DNA of 64,000 nucleotides from Halorussus aquaticus (GTDB lineage Archaea; Halobacteriota; Halobacteria; Halobacteriales; Haladaptataceae), in assembly GCF_024218795.1 (NCBI RefSeq), contig NZ_CP100400.1:1798001-1862000 (forward strand). The letters are read 5' to 3'. Shown piece after piece: positions 33,471 to 41,437 of this stretch. Position 1 is the first letter of the stretch. Every line of letters begins with the position of its first letter. Under the pieces are notes generated by a model. It did not search any database, was not told the DNA's origin, and was given only the letters and a program-made list of their open reading frames with translations. The translations under genes were made by a program, and so were the position numbers.

Positions 33471-34436
33471 TTAACTGTGGATGCCCATCGCCTCGATCTG
33501 TTCCTGATAGCGATTCCGGATGGTGACTTCGGTGACTTGAGCGACGTCGGCGACTTCGCGCTGGGTCTTCTTCTCGTTACAGAGCAGTGAGGCGGCGTAA
33601 ATCGCGGCCGCGGCGTATCCGGTCGGCGATTTCCCGGATAGGAGTCCTTCCTCGGCGGTGGTCTCGATGATTTCGTTGGCCTTGGTCTGGACTTCTTCGC
33701 TGAGTTCGAGTTCGGAACAGAATCGCGGGACGTACTTCTTCGGGTCCACCGGTTTCATCTCCAAGCCGAGTTCCTGTGAGATGTACCGGTAGGTTCGACC
33801 GATTTCCTTCCGTTCGACGCGCGATACCTCCGAGATTTCTTCGAGGCTTCGCGGGATGCCCTCCTTTCGACACGCGGCGTAGAGTGCGCTCGTGGCGACG
33901 CCCTCGATGGAGCGCCCCCGAATCAGGTCCTCCTTGAGCGCGCGCCGGTAGATGACGCTCGCCACCTCCCGGACCGACCGCGGGACGCCGAGTGCCGAGG
34001 CCATGCGGTCGATTTCGCTGAGCGCGAACTGAAGATTGCGCTCGCCCGCGTCTTTCGTCCGAATTCGCTCCTGCCACTTTCGCAGGCGATGCATCTGGCT
34101 TCGCTTCTTCGAGGAGATGGACCGACCGTAGGCGTCCTTGTCCTTCCAGTCGATGGTGGTCGTCAGGCCCTTGTCGTGCATCGTCTGGGTGGTCGGCGCG
34201 CCCACGCGGGACTTCTCCTGACGCTCCTGGTGGTTGAACGCGCGCCACTCAGGACCGGGGTCGATTTGCTCTTCCTCGACGACCAGACCGCAGTCTTCAC
34301 ATACGAGTTCCGCCCTGTCGGAACTCTTCACGAGGTTGTCAGAATCGCATTCGGGGCATTCGCGTACACCCTCTGACTCGTCCTCCGTTTGCTCCGCCTC
34401 GGCTTGGCGCTCCCGCTGGCGAGTGGACCGTGTCAT
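33471..34436 (-). CDS. tfb: Transcription initiation factor TFB
   Basis: A 321-residue TFIIB homologue. The N-terminal zinc ribbon has C-P-E-C and C-E-D-C (about residues 27-50). The B-finger region follows (E-W-R-A-F, S-R-V-G-A-P-T), then two cyclin repeats, about 120-215 and 220-315, each with the A-A-x-Y-x-A-x-x motif ([19 protein letters not shown]). Haloarchaea have several TFBs, so which paralogue this is cannot be told. Start 34436 is chosen over an upstream ATG because the added residues are not family-like. A TTTATAGT element lies in the divergent spacer with rnhA. Confidence 0.95.
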   Translation of the reverse strand: MTRSTRQRERQAEAEQTEDESEGVRECPECDSDNLVKSSDRAELVCEDCGLVVEEEQIDPGPEWRAFNHQERQEKSRVGAPTTQTMHDKGLTTTIDWKDKDAYGRSISSKKRSQMHRLRKWQERIRTKDAGERNLQFALSEIDRMASALGVPRSVREVASVIYRRALKEDLIRGRSIEGVATSALYAACRKEGIPRSLEEISEVSRVERKEIGRTYRYISQELGLEMKPVDPKKYVPRFCSELELSEEVQTKANEIIETTAEEGLLSGKSPTGYAAAAIYAASLLCNEKKTQREVADVAQVTEVTIRNRYQEQIEAMGIHS

Positions 34437-34582
34437 CGCACTTTTATAGTAGTAGTGTCGATGCACTTAAACCCTTGCCCGGTAATGGCCCCTTACTCGA
34501 AGGTCACATTCCGCCGCGCGCGTCGTCGTTTCGAGTTCTGACGGTAGTCACCCGTAGCGGCGCAAACCGCCATCGGAAGGCG

Positions 34583-34588
34583 TTTAAG
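34583..34588 (+). promoter_or_regulatory. TATA element of rnhA
   Basis: TTTAAG at 34583-34588 lies 23-28 bp before the ATG at 34611, the standard distance for a leaderless haloarchaeal transcript. Confidence 0.55.
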
Positions 34589-34610
34589 CGGCTATCGTGG
34601 ATGAACGGTC

Positions 34611-35204
34611 ATGCCGGTTATCGAGTGCGACGTGGACGCCGCGCGCCAGAAACTAGCCGACGCGGGTGCGGACGTGTCGGCGGGCAACTCCGACCACGAG
34701 CGGTGGCGCGCGGAGCACGGCGACGCGAACGCCGTCGCGTACGACGAGAAAGTCGTGATACAGGGTTCGAATCCCCACGACATCGAGTCGCTGCTCCGCG
34801 AGGAGGGCGGCCACGCCTACGTCTACTTCGACGGCGCGAGCAGAGGGAATCCCGGACCGGCGTCCGTCGGATGGGTCGTCGTCACCAGCGACGGTATCGC
34901 CGCGGAGGGCAGCGAGACCATCGGGCGCGCGACGAACAATCAGGCCGAGTACGAGGCGCTGGTTCACGCGCTCCGGGCCGCGCGCGACTACGGGTTCGAC
35001 TCCGTCGAAGTGAAAGGCGACTCCGAACTCATCGTCAAACAGGTCACGGGCGCGTGGAACACCAACGACCCCGACCTGCGCGAGTATCGCGTGACGGTCC
35101 GCGAACTGCTGGCCGACTTCGACGACTGGGAACTGAGTCACGTGCCGAGAGAGATAAACGAGCGCGCCGACAAACTGGCCAACGAGGCCCTCGACGATGC
35201 CTGA
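34611..35204 (+). CDS. rnhA: Ribonuclease HI with N-terminal domain
   Basis: A 197-residue enzyme that degrades RNA in RNA-DNA hybrids. The catalytic domain (about 67-197) has the four acidic residues in Y-F-D-G-A-S-R-G-N-P-G, N-N-Q-A-E-Y-E-A-L, K-G-D-S-E-L and N-E-R-A-D-K-L-A-N. The first 65 residues are an extra domain, with E-K-V-V-I-Q-G-S-N-P resembling the small hybrid-binding domain of other RNases H; a similar extension is known in Halobacterium RNase HI. Its end overlaps the next gene by eight bases. Confidence 0.94.
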   Translation: MPVIECDVDAARQKLADAGADVSAGNSDHERWRAEHGDANAVAYDEKVVIQGSNPHDIESLLREEGGHAYVYFDGASRGNPGPASVGWVVVTSDGIAAEGSETIGRATNNQAEYEALVHALRAARDYGFDSVEVKGDSELIVKQVTGAWNTNDPDLREYRVTVRELLADFDDWELSHVPREINERADKLANEALDDA

Positions 35205-35835
35205 GACCGACAGTTCCGACGACGCTATCGAGAACGGCGACGAACCGGACGACGGCGAACTCTCCCGAGAGACGGTCCAGCGCGCCGAGCGCTTGACGCG
35301 ACTCGCGCGCGAGGCCGTGGACGACGCGGAGGCCGACGCCTACCGCGAGGACCGGGCCGACCTGCTCGCCGACCACGACTTCAGAGCGCGGGTCCGCGAA
35401 GAGGACACCGGCGCGACGCTGGTCCTTCACCCCGACGAGTGGGTCGAACGCGTTGCTCCGGAGGAGCAACGGGACGAAGGCGGTGAAACCGCCGAAGTAC
35501 GCATTCGGACCGAACGCATCGAGGACACCGGCCGCGCGGTCGAGGTGTCGCTCTCCGGGCCGGGTGACCCCGACGACTGGGACTCCGTCGAGAAACACAA
35601 CCGCGACATCGCCGAGGAAGTGCGGCGCGAACACGGTCGTGTTCACGGCGACAACGTCGCCGCGTTCGCTGATTTCATGGGGAACCACTACGCTCGGCCG
35701 GTCGAATCGGCGACCAGCACAGAAGTGGCGGAGTTCCTCGAAGAGTACTTCCCGCGAAACGCGTGGCCGACAGAAAAACAACGAGCGGTCGTCGAGGAGT
35801 CTATCGACCTCGTGTTCGAGGTCGCCAACGACTAA
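35197..35835 (+). CDS. RnhA-associated haloarchaeal protein of unknown function
   Basis: A 212-residue very acidic soluble protein with its start inside the end of rnhA (eight-base overlap), so the two are translated together. The C-terminal half contains H-N-R-D-I-A-E-E-V, F-A-D-F-M-G-N-H-Y-A-R-P, T-E-V-A-E-F-L-E-E-Y-F-P-R-N-A-W-P-T, a compact helical pattern. I recognise a haloarchaeal family by its position behind rnhA but know no function. Two perfect short inverted repeats lie within it at 35451-35471 and 35480-35494. Confidence 0.8.
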   Translation: MPETDSSDDAIENGDEPDDGELSRETVQRAERLTRLAREAVDDAEADAYREDRADLLADHDFRARVREEDTGATLVLHPDEWVERVAPEEQRDEGGETAEVRIRTERIEDTGRAVEVSLSGPGDPDDWDSVEKHNRDIAEEVRREHGRVHGDNVAAFADFMGNHYARPVESATSTEVAEFLEEYFPRNAWPTEKQRAVVEESIDLVFEVAND

Positions 35836-35862
35836 TCTTCGTCCGGGCGACGGGAGTCGATG

Positions 35863-36219
35863 TTACTCGTTGTCTGCGACGAGTTCGCGGACCTGTTCGG
35901 CGCGCTCCTCGTCGGTGACGAACTTCGAGAGCGTCCACTGAAGGGCGTCCACGACGACGGCGAGACCCTCGTCGGTGAGTTCGTACTGGTTGGTTCGCTT
36001 GTCGAGTTCGCTCTTCTCGACGTACCCCTTCTCGACCAGGGTGTCGAGGTTCGGGTACAGTCGCCCGTGGTTGACCTCTTCCCCGTAGAAGTCTTCGAGT
36101 TCTCGCTTGATAGCGAGACCGTACATCGGTTCCTCGGAGAGGATGGTCAGAATGTTCTTCTGGAAGGCGGTAAGGTTGCGTGCGGTACTCGTCTCTGTGA
36201 GTGTCTGTGCCTCTGACAT
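35863..36219 (-). CDS. PadR family transcriptional regulator
   Basis: A 118-residue winged-helix protein. Features: F-Q-K-N-I-L-T-I-L-S-E-E-P-M-Y-G-L-A-I-K-R near residue 20-40, H-G-R-L-Y-P-N-L-D-T-L-V-E-K-G-Y-V near 52-67, and a wing D-K-R-T-N-Q-Y-E-L-T-D-E-G. PadR regulators usually bind palindromes near their own promoter. The gene is divergent from ppa with 225 bp between starts. The longer frame upstream encodes implausible basic sequence, so 36219 is taken as the start. The effector is unknown. Confidence 0.9.
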   Translation of the reverse strand: MSEAQTLTETSTARNLTAFQKNILTILSEEPMYGLAIKRELEDFYGEEVNHGRLYPNLDTLVEKGYVEKSELDKRTNQYELTDEGLAVVVDALQWTLSKFVTDEERAEQVRELVADNE

Positions 36220-36444
36220 AGACTCTGACACCCTGCGATTTGTCACGACGGTATTTAATCCTTCCTCAATTGGTCGGAGTTTACAGGAGGAATCTGCCGA
36301 TACTACTGCCGATTGGTAGGCGCATCCGGGTGAAATTCGAGAATCGACGCTACGTGTCACCACGATATCCTCTCGCGCGCGACGGGACCGACGACGCAAT
36401 GCCGAAAGGACTTTCCGGACTTCGGACGGATTCCCGGACTGCAC

Positions 36445-36978
36445 ATGGCGAACCTCTGGGAAGATCTGGAGACTGGACCGAACCCGCCCGAGGAGATCTA
36501 CGCTGTCGTAGAGTGTCTCAAAGGCGAGCGCAACAAGTACGAGTACGACAAGGACATCCCCGGCGTCGTCCTCGACCGCGTCCTCCACAGCAACGTCCAC
36601 TATCCGAGCGACTACGGGTTCATCCCGCAGTCGTACTACGACGACGAGGACCCCTTCGACGTGCTGGTCCTCGTGGAGGACCAGACGTTCCCCGGATGCG
36701 TCGTCGAGGCCCGTCCGGTCGCGCTGATGAAGATGGACGACGACGGCGAGAAGGACGACAAGGTCATCGCCGTCCCCTCCGAGGACCCCCGGTACGACGA
36801 CGTGCAGGACGTGGACGACCTCACCGACCAGCAGAAGGCCGAGATTTCGGAGTTCTTCGAGACCTACAAGAACCTCGAAGCCGGGAAGCAGACCGAGACC
36901 CTCGGCTGGGAGGACAAGCAGTCCGCGATGGACGCCGTCGAACACGCGATGGAACTCTACGAAGAGAAGTTCGCCTGA
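36445..36978 (+). CDS. ppa: Inorganic pyrophosphatase (family I)
   Basis: Hydrolyses pyrophosphate to phosphate, driving biosynthesis forward. The 177-residue length is standard for family I. The signature D-E-D-P-F-D-V-L-V-L (D-x-D-P-x-D) holds the magnesium-binding aspartates, preceded by G-E-R-N-K-Y-E-Y-D and Y-G-F-I-P-Q-S-Y-Y. The later K-N-L-E-A-G-K segment is also typical. It is followed by a T-run at 36992-36996, a possible terminator. Confidence 0.96.
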   Translation: MANLWEDLETGPNPPEEIYAVVECLKGERNKYEYDKDIPGVVLDRVLHSNVHYPSDYGFIPQSYYDDEDPFDVLVLVEDQTFPGCVVEARPVALMKMDDDGEKDDKVIAVPSEDPRYDDVQDVDDLTDQQKAEISEFFETYKNLEAGKQTETLGWEDKQSAMDAVEHAMELYEEKFA

Positions 36979-36991
36979 CGCCGCAGCGAAC

Positions 36992-36996
36992 TTTTT
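36992..36996 (+). terminator. Possible oligo-T terminator after ppa
   Basis: Five T residues (36992-36996) 14 bases after the ppa stop in GC-rich DNA. Oligo-T tracts on the coding strand terminate transcription in euryarchaea; one short tract alone is weak evidence. Confidence 0.35.
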
Positions 36997-37063
36997 CTGA
37001 CACTCTCAGCGGTCGGATACCTGCCCGAAACTATTTGGCACTGGCCTGAACAACGCCGAACCG

Positions 37064-38179
37064 ATGGCTTTCGGGTCCCCGTTCACCGGTGTCGAGACGG
37101 TCGCCGTAGCCGCGATGCTCCTGCTCTCGGGCGGATTCGTTCTCTACGCCGCTCAGTCGGTCAGCGACTGGCGGCGAGACGACGGCGAACAACCAGTAGA
37201 CGAACTCAGGAACACGGTCGCGGGCCAGAATCGAGTCGCGCTCGTCGTCCCGGAAGGACCGAGTATCGACGCGCTGGCCGCGGCCATGGGTCTCCAGACG
37301 CTCTCCACGGAGTGGGGCGTCACGGCCCAACTGTTCGCGGAGGGTCCCGTCACGGGCGAGGACAGCAAGACGTTCTGCAACATCTTCGACCTCGAACTCT
37401 CGGTCATCGGCGAGGGAGCCGAGGAACTCACCGACGCCGGTGCCGCGGTCGCGGTCGGCGGCGGCGGCGGCGTCCCCCGACTCTCGAACAACCCGCCGGT
37501 CGTCGCCGTCGTCCGGCACCGACCGACCGCCGAGGAGAACATCCTCACGGTGACGCCCACCGACGACGGTTCGACCTCGACGACGGTCACGCGCCTGCTG
37601 GAGGAGGAGGGCGTCGTCCCCGACCAGCGAGTCGCGACCGCGCTGCTCCACGGCGTCCGGGCCGGGACCCGCGAGTTCCGCCGCGCCAACGGGAAACGCG
37701 ACTACGAGGCCGCCGGGTTCCTCCACACCTACGCCGACCTCGGGCGCATCGAGGACCTCCGGTCGCCGGGCATGAGCGGCGACACCTTCGACGTCATCAG
37801 CGACGCTATCGCCAACCGCGAGCGCCGGGCGAGTTTCGCCGTGACGAACGTCGGTGCGGTCCCCTCGGTGTCGGCGCTGGAGGAGGCCGCCGACACGATG
37901 CTCCGACTGGAGGGGGTCTCGACCGCCGCCGTCTTCGGCATCCACGAGGAGACCATCGTGGTCTCGTGCCGCGCGGAGGACGTGCGAACCAACGCCTTCG
38001 ACATCCTCGACTCCGCCTTCGGCACCAGCGAGACGACCGGCGGGAACACCGACGCCGCGACCGCACGCGTCCCCCTCGGCCTGTTCGCGCAGGTAGACGG
38101 CGACCACGAGGAGACGCTGGACATGCTCATCGACGCCAGCACCCGGAAGGCGCTGTTCGAGGCGTTCGAGAGTTCGTAG
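37064..38179 (+). CDS. Membrane-anchored DHH-family protein lacking catalytic motifs (probable pseudoenzyme)
   Basis: A 371-residue protein with one N-terminal helix (about residues 10-30). The order of segments matches the intact DHH phosphoesterase at 46126, but key residues are lost: the first motif (H-P-N-P-D-P-D-A there) is V-P-E-G-P-S-I-D-A-L-A; the metal aspartate region is A-V-A-V-G-G-G-G-G; and D-H-H-P is R-H-R-P (residues 151-154). In the DHHA1 part the G-G-G-H-type motif is G-G-N-T-D-A. The fold is probably kept, with a binding rather than a catalytic role. It is followed 116 bp later by the phosphatase-superfamily gene. Confidence 0.75.
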   Translation: MAFGSPFTGVETVAVAAMLLLSGGFVLYAAQSVSDWRRDDGEQPVDELRNTVAGQNRVALVVPEGPSIDALAAAMGLQTLSTEWGVTAQLFAEGPVTGEDSKTFCNIFDLELSVIGEGAEELTDAGAAVAVGGGGGVPRLSNNPPVVAVVRHRPTAEENILTVTPTDDGSTSTTVTRLLEEEGVVPDQRVATALLHGVRAGTREFRRANGKRDYEAAGFLHTYADLGRIEDLRSPGMSGDTFDVISDAIANRERRASFAVTNVGAVPSVSALEEAADTMLRLEGVSTAAVFGIHEETIVVSCRAEDVRTNAFDILDSAFGTSETTGGNTDAATARVPLGLFAQVDGDHEETLDMLIDASTRKALFEAFESS

Positions 38180-38258
38180 TCGGGTCGCGGGTCCGCGGAC
38201 GGTCGTCCCCAACGCCGAGTCCATCATCGTTCTTCACGGCGAATACGCGTGTTACGAA

Positions 38259-38272
38259 AAGAAATTTCTTGT
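38259..38272 (+). promoter_or_regulatory. Palindromic promoter element before the phosphatase-superfamily gene
   Basis: AAGAAATTTCTT at 38259-38270 is a perfect 12-bp palindrome 26-37 bp before ATG 38296, where a TATA box is expected. The word AAATTTCTTGT (38262-38272) recurs at 46091-46101, 35 bp before the DHH gene at 46126, at nearly the same distance. Confidence 0.45.
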
Positions 38273-38295
38273 ATGCCGTTCTCGTATCGGGCCAC

Positions 38296-39639
38296 ATGGG
38301 TCTCTTCGATAGGCTCCGTGGCGACGACAAGCCGCGCGTTGCCTTCTTCGGAATCGACGGCGTGCCGTATAGCTTTCTCGAGGACCACTTCGACGAGTTC
38401 GAGCATCTCGGTGCGCTCGCCGACGAGGGGTCGTCGGGCGCGATAGACAGCATCGTCCCGCCGGAGTCCTCGGCGTGCTGGCCCTCCCTGACGACCGGGG
38501 TCAACCCCGGAAAGACCGGCGTCTACGGCTTCCAAGACCGCGAAATCGGCTCGTACGACACGTACGTCCCGATGGGTCGAGACGTGCAGGCGACCCGACT
38601 CTGGGACCGCGTGCAGGAGGCGGGCCGAGACGCGACGGTGATGAACGTCCCCGTGACGTTCCCGCCCCAGCGCAACGTCCAGCGGATGGTCTCCGGATTC
38701 CTCTCGCCCGGCGTGGACAAGGCGTCGTACCCCGACGAGATGCGCGAGTACCTCCAGTCCACGGACTACCGCATCGACACGAACGCCAAACTCGGCCACA
38801 GCGAGGACAAGGAGGAGTTCATCGAGGACGCTCACGAAACTCTCGACGCCCGATACGAGGCGTTCAAGCACTACCTCCAGCAGGACGACTGGGACCTCTT
38901 CTTCGGCGTCTTCATGACGACCGACCGCGTGAACCACTTCCTCTACGAGCACTACGAGGAGGACGGCGAGTACAAGGAGGAGTTCCTCGACTTCTACCGG
39001 AAGGTGGACCGCTACCTCGGCGAGATTCGCCAGAACCTCCCGGACGACGTGACGATGATGGTCGCCTCCGACCACGGGTTCACCTCGCTGGACTACGAGT
39101 TCTACGCCAACACGTGGCTCGAACAGGAGGGGTGGCTCTCCTACGAGGACGACGACCACGAAGAACTCGGCGACATCAGCGACGACACCGAGGCCTACTC
39201 GCTCATCCCCGGCCGGTTCTACATCAACCTCGAAGGCCGCGAACCCCGCGGGAGCGTCCCCGAGAGCGAGTACGAGGCCAAGCGCGACCAACTCAAGGAG
39301 GCCCTCGAAAACCTCGAAGGGCCGAACGGTCGGAAGGTCTGTGACCGCGTGGTCGAGAAGGAGGAGGCCTTCCACGGCGACCACGCGGATATCGCCCCGG
39401 ACCTCGTCGCCATCCCGAACTACGGCTTCGACCTGAAGGCCGGGTTCAAGGGCCACGACGACGTGTTCGGTCACGGTCCGCGCAACGGGATGCACAGTTT
39501 CGACAACGCCTCGCTGTTCGTGGACGACCCCGACGCGACGATTCGCGACGTGGACCTCTACGACATCACGCCGACGATTCTGGACCTGATGGAGATGGAG
39601 TACGAACCGTCCGAGTTCGACGGCGAGAGTCTGGTGTAG
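38296..39639 (+). CDS. Alkaline phosphatase superfamily protein (type I phosphodiesterase/nucleotide pyrophosphatase type)
   Basis: A 447-residue enzyme. The N-terminal metal site F-F-G-I-D-G-V is followed by the nucleophile region P-P-E-S-S-A-C-W-P-S-L-T-T-G (about residues 55-68), and later V-A-S-D-H-G-F and G-F-K-G-H-D-D-V-F-G-H-G supply further metal ligands. The end G-F... D-I-T-P-T-I-L-D-L-M-E is typical. No signal peptide is present, so it works inside the cell or at the inner membrane surface; substrate unknown, possibly a phosphodiester or sulfate. Start at 38296; a palindrome AAGAAATTTCTT takes the TATA position. Confidence 0.85.
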   Translation: MGLFDRLRGDDKPRVAFFGIDGVPYSFLEDHFDEFEHLGALADEGSSGAIDSIVPPESSACWPSLTTGVNPGKTGVYGFQDREIGSYDTYVPMGRDVQATRLWDRVQEAGRDATVMNVPVTFPPQRNVQRMVSGFLSPGVDKASYPDEMREYLQSTDYRIDTNAKLGHSEDKEEFIEDAHETLDARYEAFKHYLQQDDWDLFFGVFMTTDRVNHFLYEHYEEDGEYKEEFLDFYRKVDRYLGEIRQNLPDDVTMMVASDHGFTSLDYEFYANTWLEQEGWLSYEDDDHEELGDISDDTEAYSLIPGRFYINLEGREPRGSVPESEYEAKRDQLKEALENLEGPNGRKVCDRVVEKEEAFHGDHADIAPDLVAIPNYGFDLKAGFKGHDDVFGHGPRNGMHSFDNASLFVDDPDATIRDVDLYDITPTILDLMEMEYEPSEFDGESLV

Positions 39640-40000
39640 GCGGTCGCAGCTTTCGATTTTTCGGGGAGTGGTCTCGCTGGACTGGCGTGGATAATCTCGC
39701 TGGAATGGATAGTCTCGCTCGACTGGCGTGGAGAGCCGAGAGGCGCTAGTTCCTGCCGTCACATCTGAGTAACTGCCCAGCAGCCGCTACCGCGAACCTC
39801 ACACCTCCCCACCCTCGGCGGCCGCCTGGACGCGGCCGCCTCCCTCGCGCGTTTTGCACGCGGCCACGAGGGCCGCGCCAGCGCGCACCGGACTGGAAGA
39901 TGCGGCCGGTCGAGACTGACAACCCCGACCGAACTCGCCCGAGAAACCGCACTCCTCCCCACGCGAGGGTTTAAGTCCGAAGCCGGGACGAACCCGGCCC
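39640..40000. other. Non-coding spacer with short degenerate repeats before the pilin-like operon
   Basis: A 361-base spacer. A T-run at 39657-39661 may end the preceding transcript. At 39671-39733 three related words follow one another: GTCTCGCTGGACTGGCGTGG (39671-39690), TCTCGCTGGAATGG (39695-39708) and GTCTCGCTCGACTGGCGTGG (39712-39731). The rest (39740-39960) is GC-rich with no supported gene. Promoter A occupies the last 35 bases. Confidence 0.65.
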
Positions 40001-40003
40001 ATG
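39969..40003 (+). promoter_or_regulatory. Promoter A with shared GGGACGAACC element (pilin-like operon)
   Basis: TTTAAG at 39970-39975, GGGACGAACC at 39985-39994, six bases, then ATG at 40001. The element sits in a small inverted repeat CCGGG-ACGAA-CCCGG (39983-39997). The layout and most bases match promoter B (31051-31086) and, less closely, promoter C (32159-32194). Confidence 0.7.
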
Positions 40004-40465
40004 TTCGACGCACCAGTCGAGACGTGGTATCTCTGGGTCGGTCTCGCGGTGGCGAGTGCGGCCGCGGTCGGTCTCGCGGCGACCCTCCCGCGCGCACCGC
40101 CGCCGGACGCCGCGAGCGCGGCCGAGACCGTCGATTCAGTCGCCGCGAGCGACCGCCCGACGACCGGGGTCCACCCGCTGTCGGCCGACGCCGTCAGGGT
40201 CGGTGCCTATCGAATCTGGCTCCGAGACGACGGCGCGACCGGACACGCGACGTTCGCCTTCGGCCCGGTGACCCCCGTGCGACGGGACACTGCGCTCTGG
40301 GACGTCCTCCGAGGTACGCCGCCCGAGCGCGCCTTCGGAACTCCGGCGGCGTTCGGGCGGGCCGCGGCGGACGCCCGCGACCGGACGCCCGCGTGGCGCT
40401 CGCGCGACCGACTGACCGTCCGGCGAGTCGCGTGGGAGGGCGTCGATGTCACGCTGGTCGGGTGA
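40001..40465 (+). CDS. Single-pass exported protein, first gene of the pilin-like operon
   Basis: A 154-residue protein: short N-terminus (F-D-A-P-V-E-T-W), one helix at about 9-28 and an extracellular remainder rich in Ala, Arg, Asp. It has motifs such as V-G-A-Y-R-I-W-L-R-D-D-G that suggest beta-strands, but no known family is recognised with certainty (possibly one of the haloarchaeal DUF7283-7286 group that occurs as a set). It starts at the leaderless ATG after promoter A. Its end overlaps the next gene by 20 bases. Confidence 0.72.
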   Translation: MFDAPVETWYLWVGLAVASAAAVGLAATLPRAPPPDAASAAETVDSVAASDRPTTGVHPLSADAVRVGAYRIWLRDDGATGHATFAFGPVTPVRRDTALWDVLRGTPPERAFGTPAAFGRAAADARDRTPAWRSRDRLTVRRVAWEGVDVTLVG

Positions 40466-40892
40466 CGCCGGTCGCGGGGAGACGGACCTGCGCCACTGGC
40501 GGACGCATCCGCGCCGGACGACGCGCGCGCAAGTCGAACCGCTAGCGGCGCTGGTCGCCGTCTTCGCGGTCGGCGTCGCGCTCACGGCCTACGCGGGCGT
40601 CCTTGACGCGACGCTCCCGACCCGCGACCGGAATCTCGCGGAACCGACTGTCGAGCGGGCCGAGCGCGCGGTCAGTGGAGTCGGCGTCGTAGACCCCGAC
40701 GCGCTCGCGGCGGGTCTGCGCGCCGGACCGGACGGCTACTCGGTCACCCTCACGCTCGAAGCGGCCGGTCGAACGTGGCGCGCCGGACCGACCCCGCCGC
40801 CGAGCGCCGACGCCGCCGAACTCGCTGTGAGCGTCCGGGTCGGACCCGGACGTGTCAGGCCCGGCACGCTCCGCGCGGAGGTGTGGTCGTGA
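40446..40892 (+). CDS. Pseudopilin-like exported protein
   Basis: A 148-residue protein. The N-terminus is basic (R-H-W-R-T-H-P-R-R-T-T-R-A-Q-V-E-P) then hydrophobic L-A-A-L-V-A-V-F-A-V-G-V-A-L-T-A-Y-A-G. The R-A-Q-V-E-P-L-A sequence before the helix resembles archaeal prepilin/pseudopilin cleavage regions, with cleavage near the Q-V-E-P. The rest is a small beta-rich domain. It overlaps the upstream gene by 20 bases and the downstream one by four (GTGA), so translation is tightly linked. Confidence 0.75.
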   Translation: MSRWSGDAGRGETDLRHWRTHPRRTTRAQVEPLAALVAVFAVGVALTAYAGVLDATLPTRDRNLAEPTVERAERAVSGVGVVDPDALAAGLRAGPDGYSVTLTLEAAGRTWRAGPTPPPSADAAELAVSVRVGPGRVRPGTLRAEVWS

Positions 40893-41437
40893 GAGCCATC
40901 AGTACGGTCCTCGACGCCTCGCTCTGCCTCCTGTTGGTCTCGGCGAGCGCGCTGACCCTCGCGGCCACGCCGCCCGGGCCGGGCGGCGCTGGCACCGCCG
41001 CGACCGACCCAGACACCGCCGACGAGAGCGCGGAACTGCTCGCGACGAGTACCGCCCTCGTCACCTACGACGCGGGTTCCCGCAACCGGACCGCCCACGA
41101 CACCCTCGCGGGACTGCTCGCCAGCGCCGCGGTCGCCGACGCCGGTCCCGCGTCCCACCACGGGTTCGTGCGGGCCGTCAGGGAGAGAGTCGGCCGCGCA
41201 GTTCGACGCCGCGCAGTCGGCGTGCAGGTCGTCGCCCGCGCGAACGAATCGACGTCGCGGACCGTCTCGACGGCGACCGCTTCGACGCCGTCTGCCACCC
41301 CGACCGCGTCCACCTCGAACGTGACCCACGAGGGCCGCGTCGTCGCGGGCGACGCTCCGCCGCCGGACGCCGACGTCCACGCGGCCGGGTTCGCGGTCCG
41401 ACAGGTCAGGCTGACCGTCAGGACGTGGTCGAAGTGA
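40889..41437 (+). CDS. Exported membrane-anchored protein of the pilin-like operon
   Basis: A 182-residue protein starting with GTG in a GTGA overlap with the upstream stop. The N-terminus R-A-I-S-T-V-L-D-A-S-L-C-L-L-L-V-S-A-S-A-L-T-L-A is a single hydrophobic helix; R-A-I-S-T resembles the S-T or S-P region of archaeal pilin signals. The remainder is Ala/Ser/Thr-rich with possible O-glycosylation stretches (T-A-S-T-P-S-A-T-P-T-A-S-T-S). It has no name-able domain. The longer open frame upstream is rejected because it is basic. Confidence 0.72.
   Translation: MRAISTVLDASLCLLLVSASALTLAATPPGPGGAGTAATDPDTADESAELLATSTALVTYDAGSRNRTAHDTLAGLLASAAVADAGPASHHGFVRAVRERVGRAVRRRAVGVQVVARANESTSRTVSTATASTPSATPTASTSNVTHEGRVVAGDAPPPDADVHAAGFAVRQVRLTVRTWSK

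Noticed and set aside
39671..39733. Three related words considered as an operator array for the pilin-like operon
   Set aside because: Spacing and length differ between copies and they are 270 bp from the start; recorded only as a degenerate repeat.
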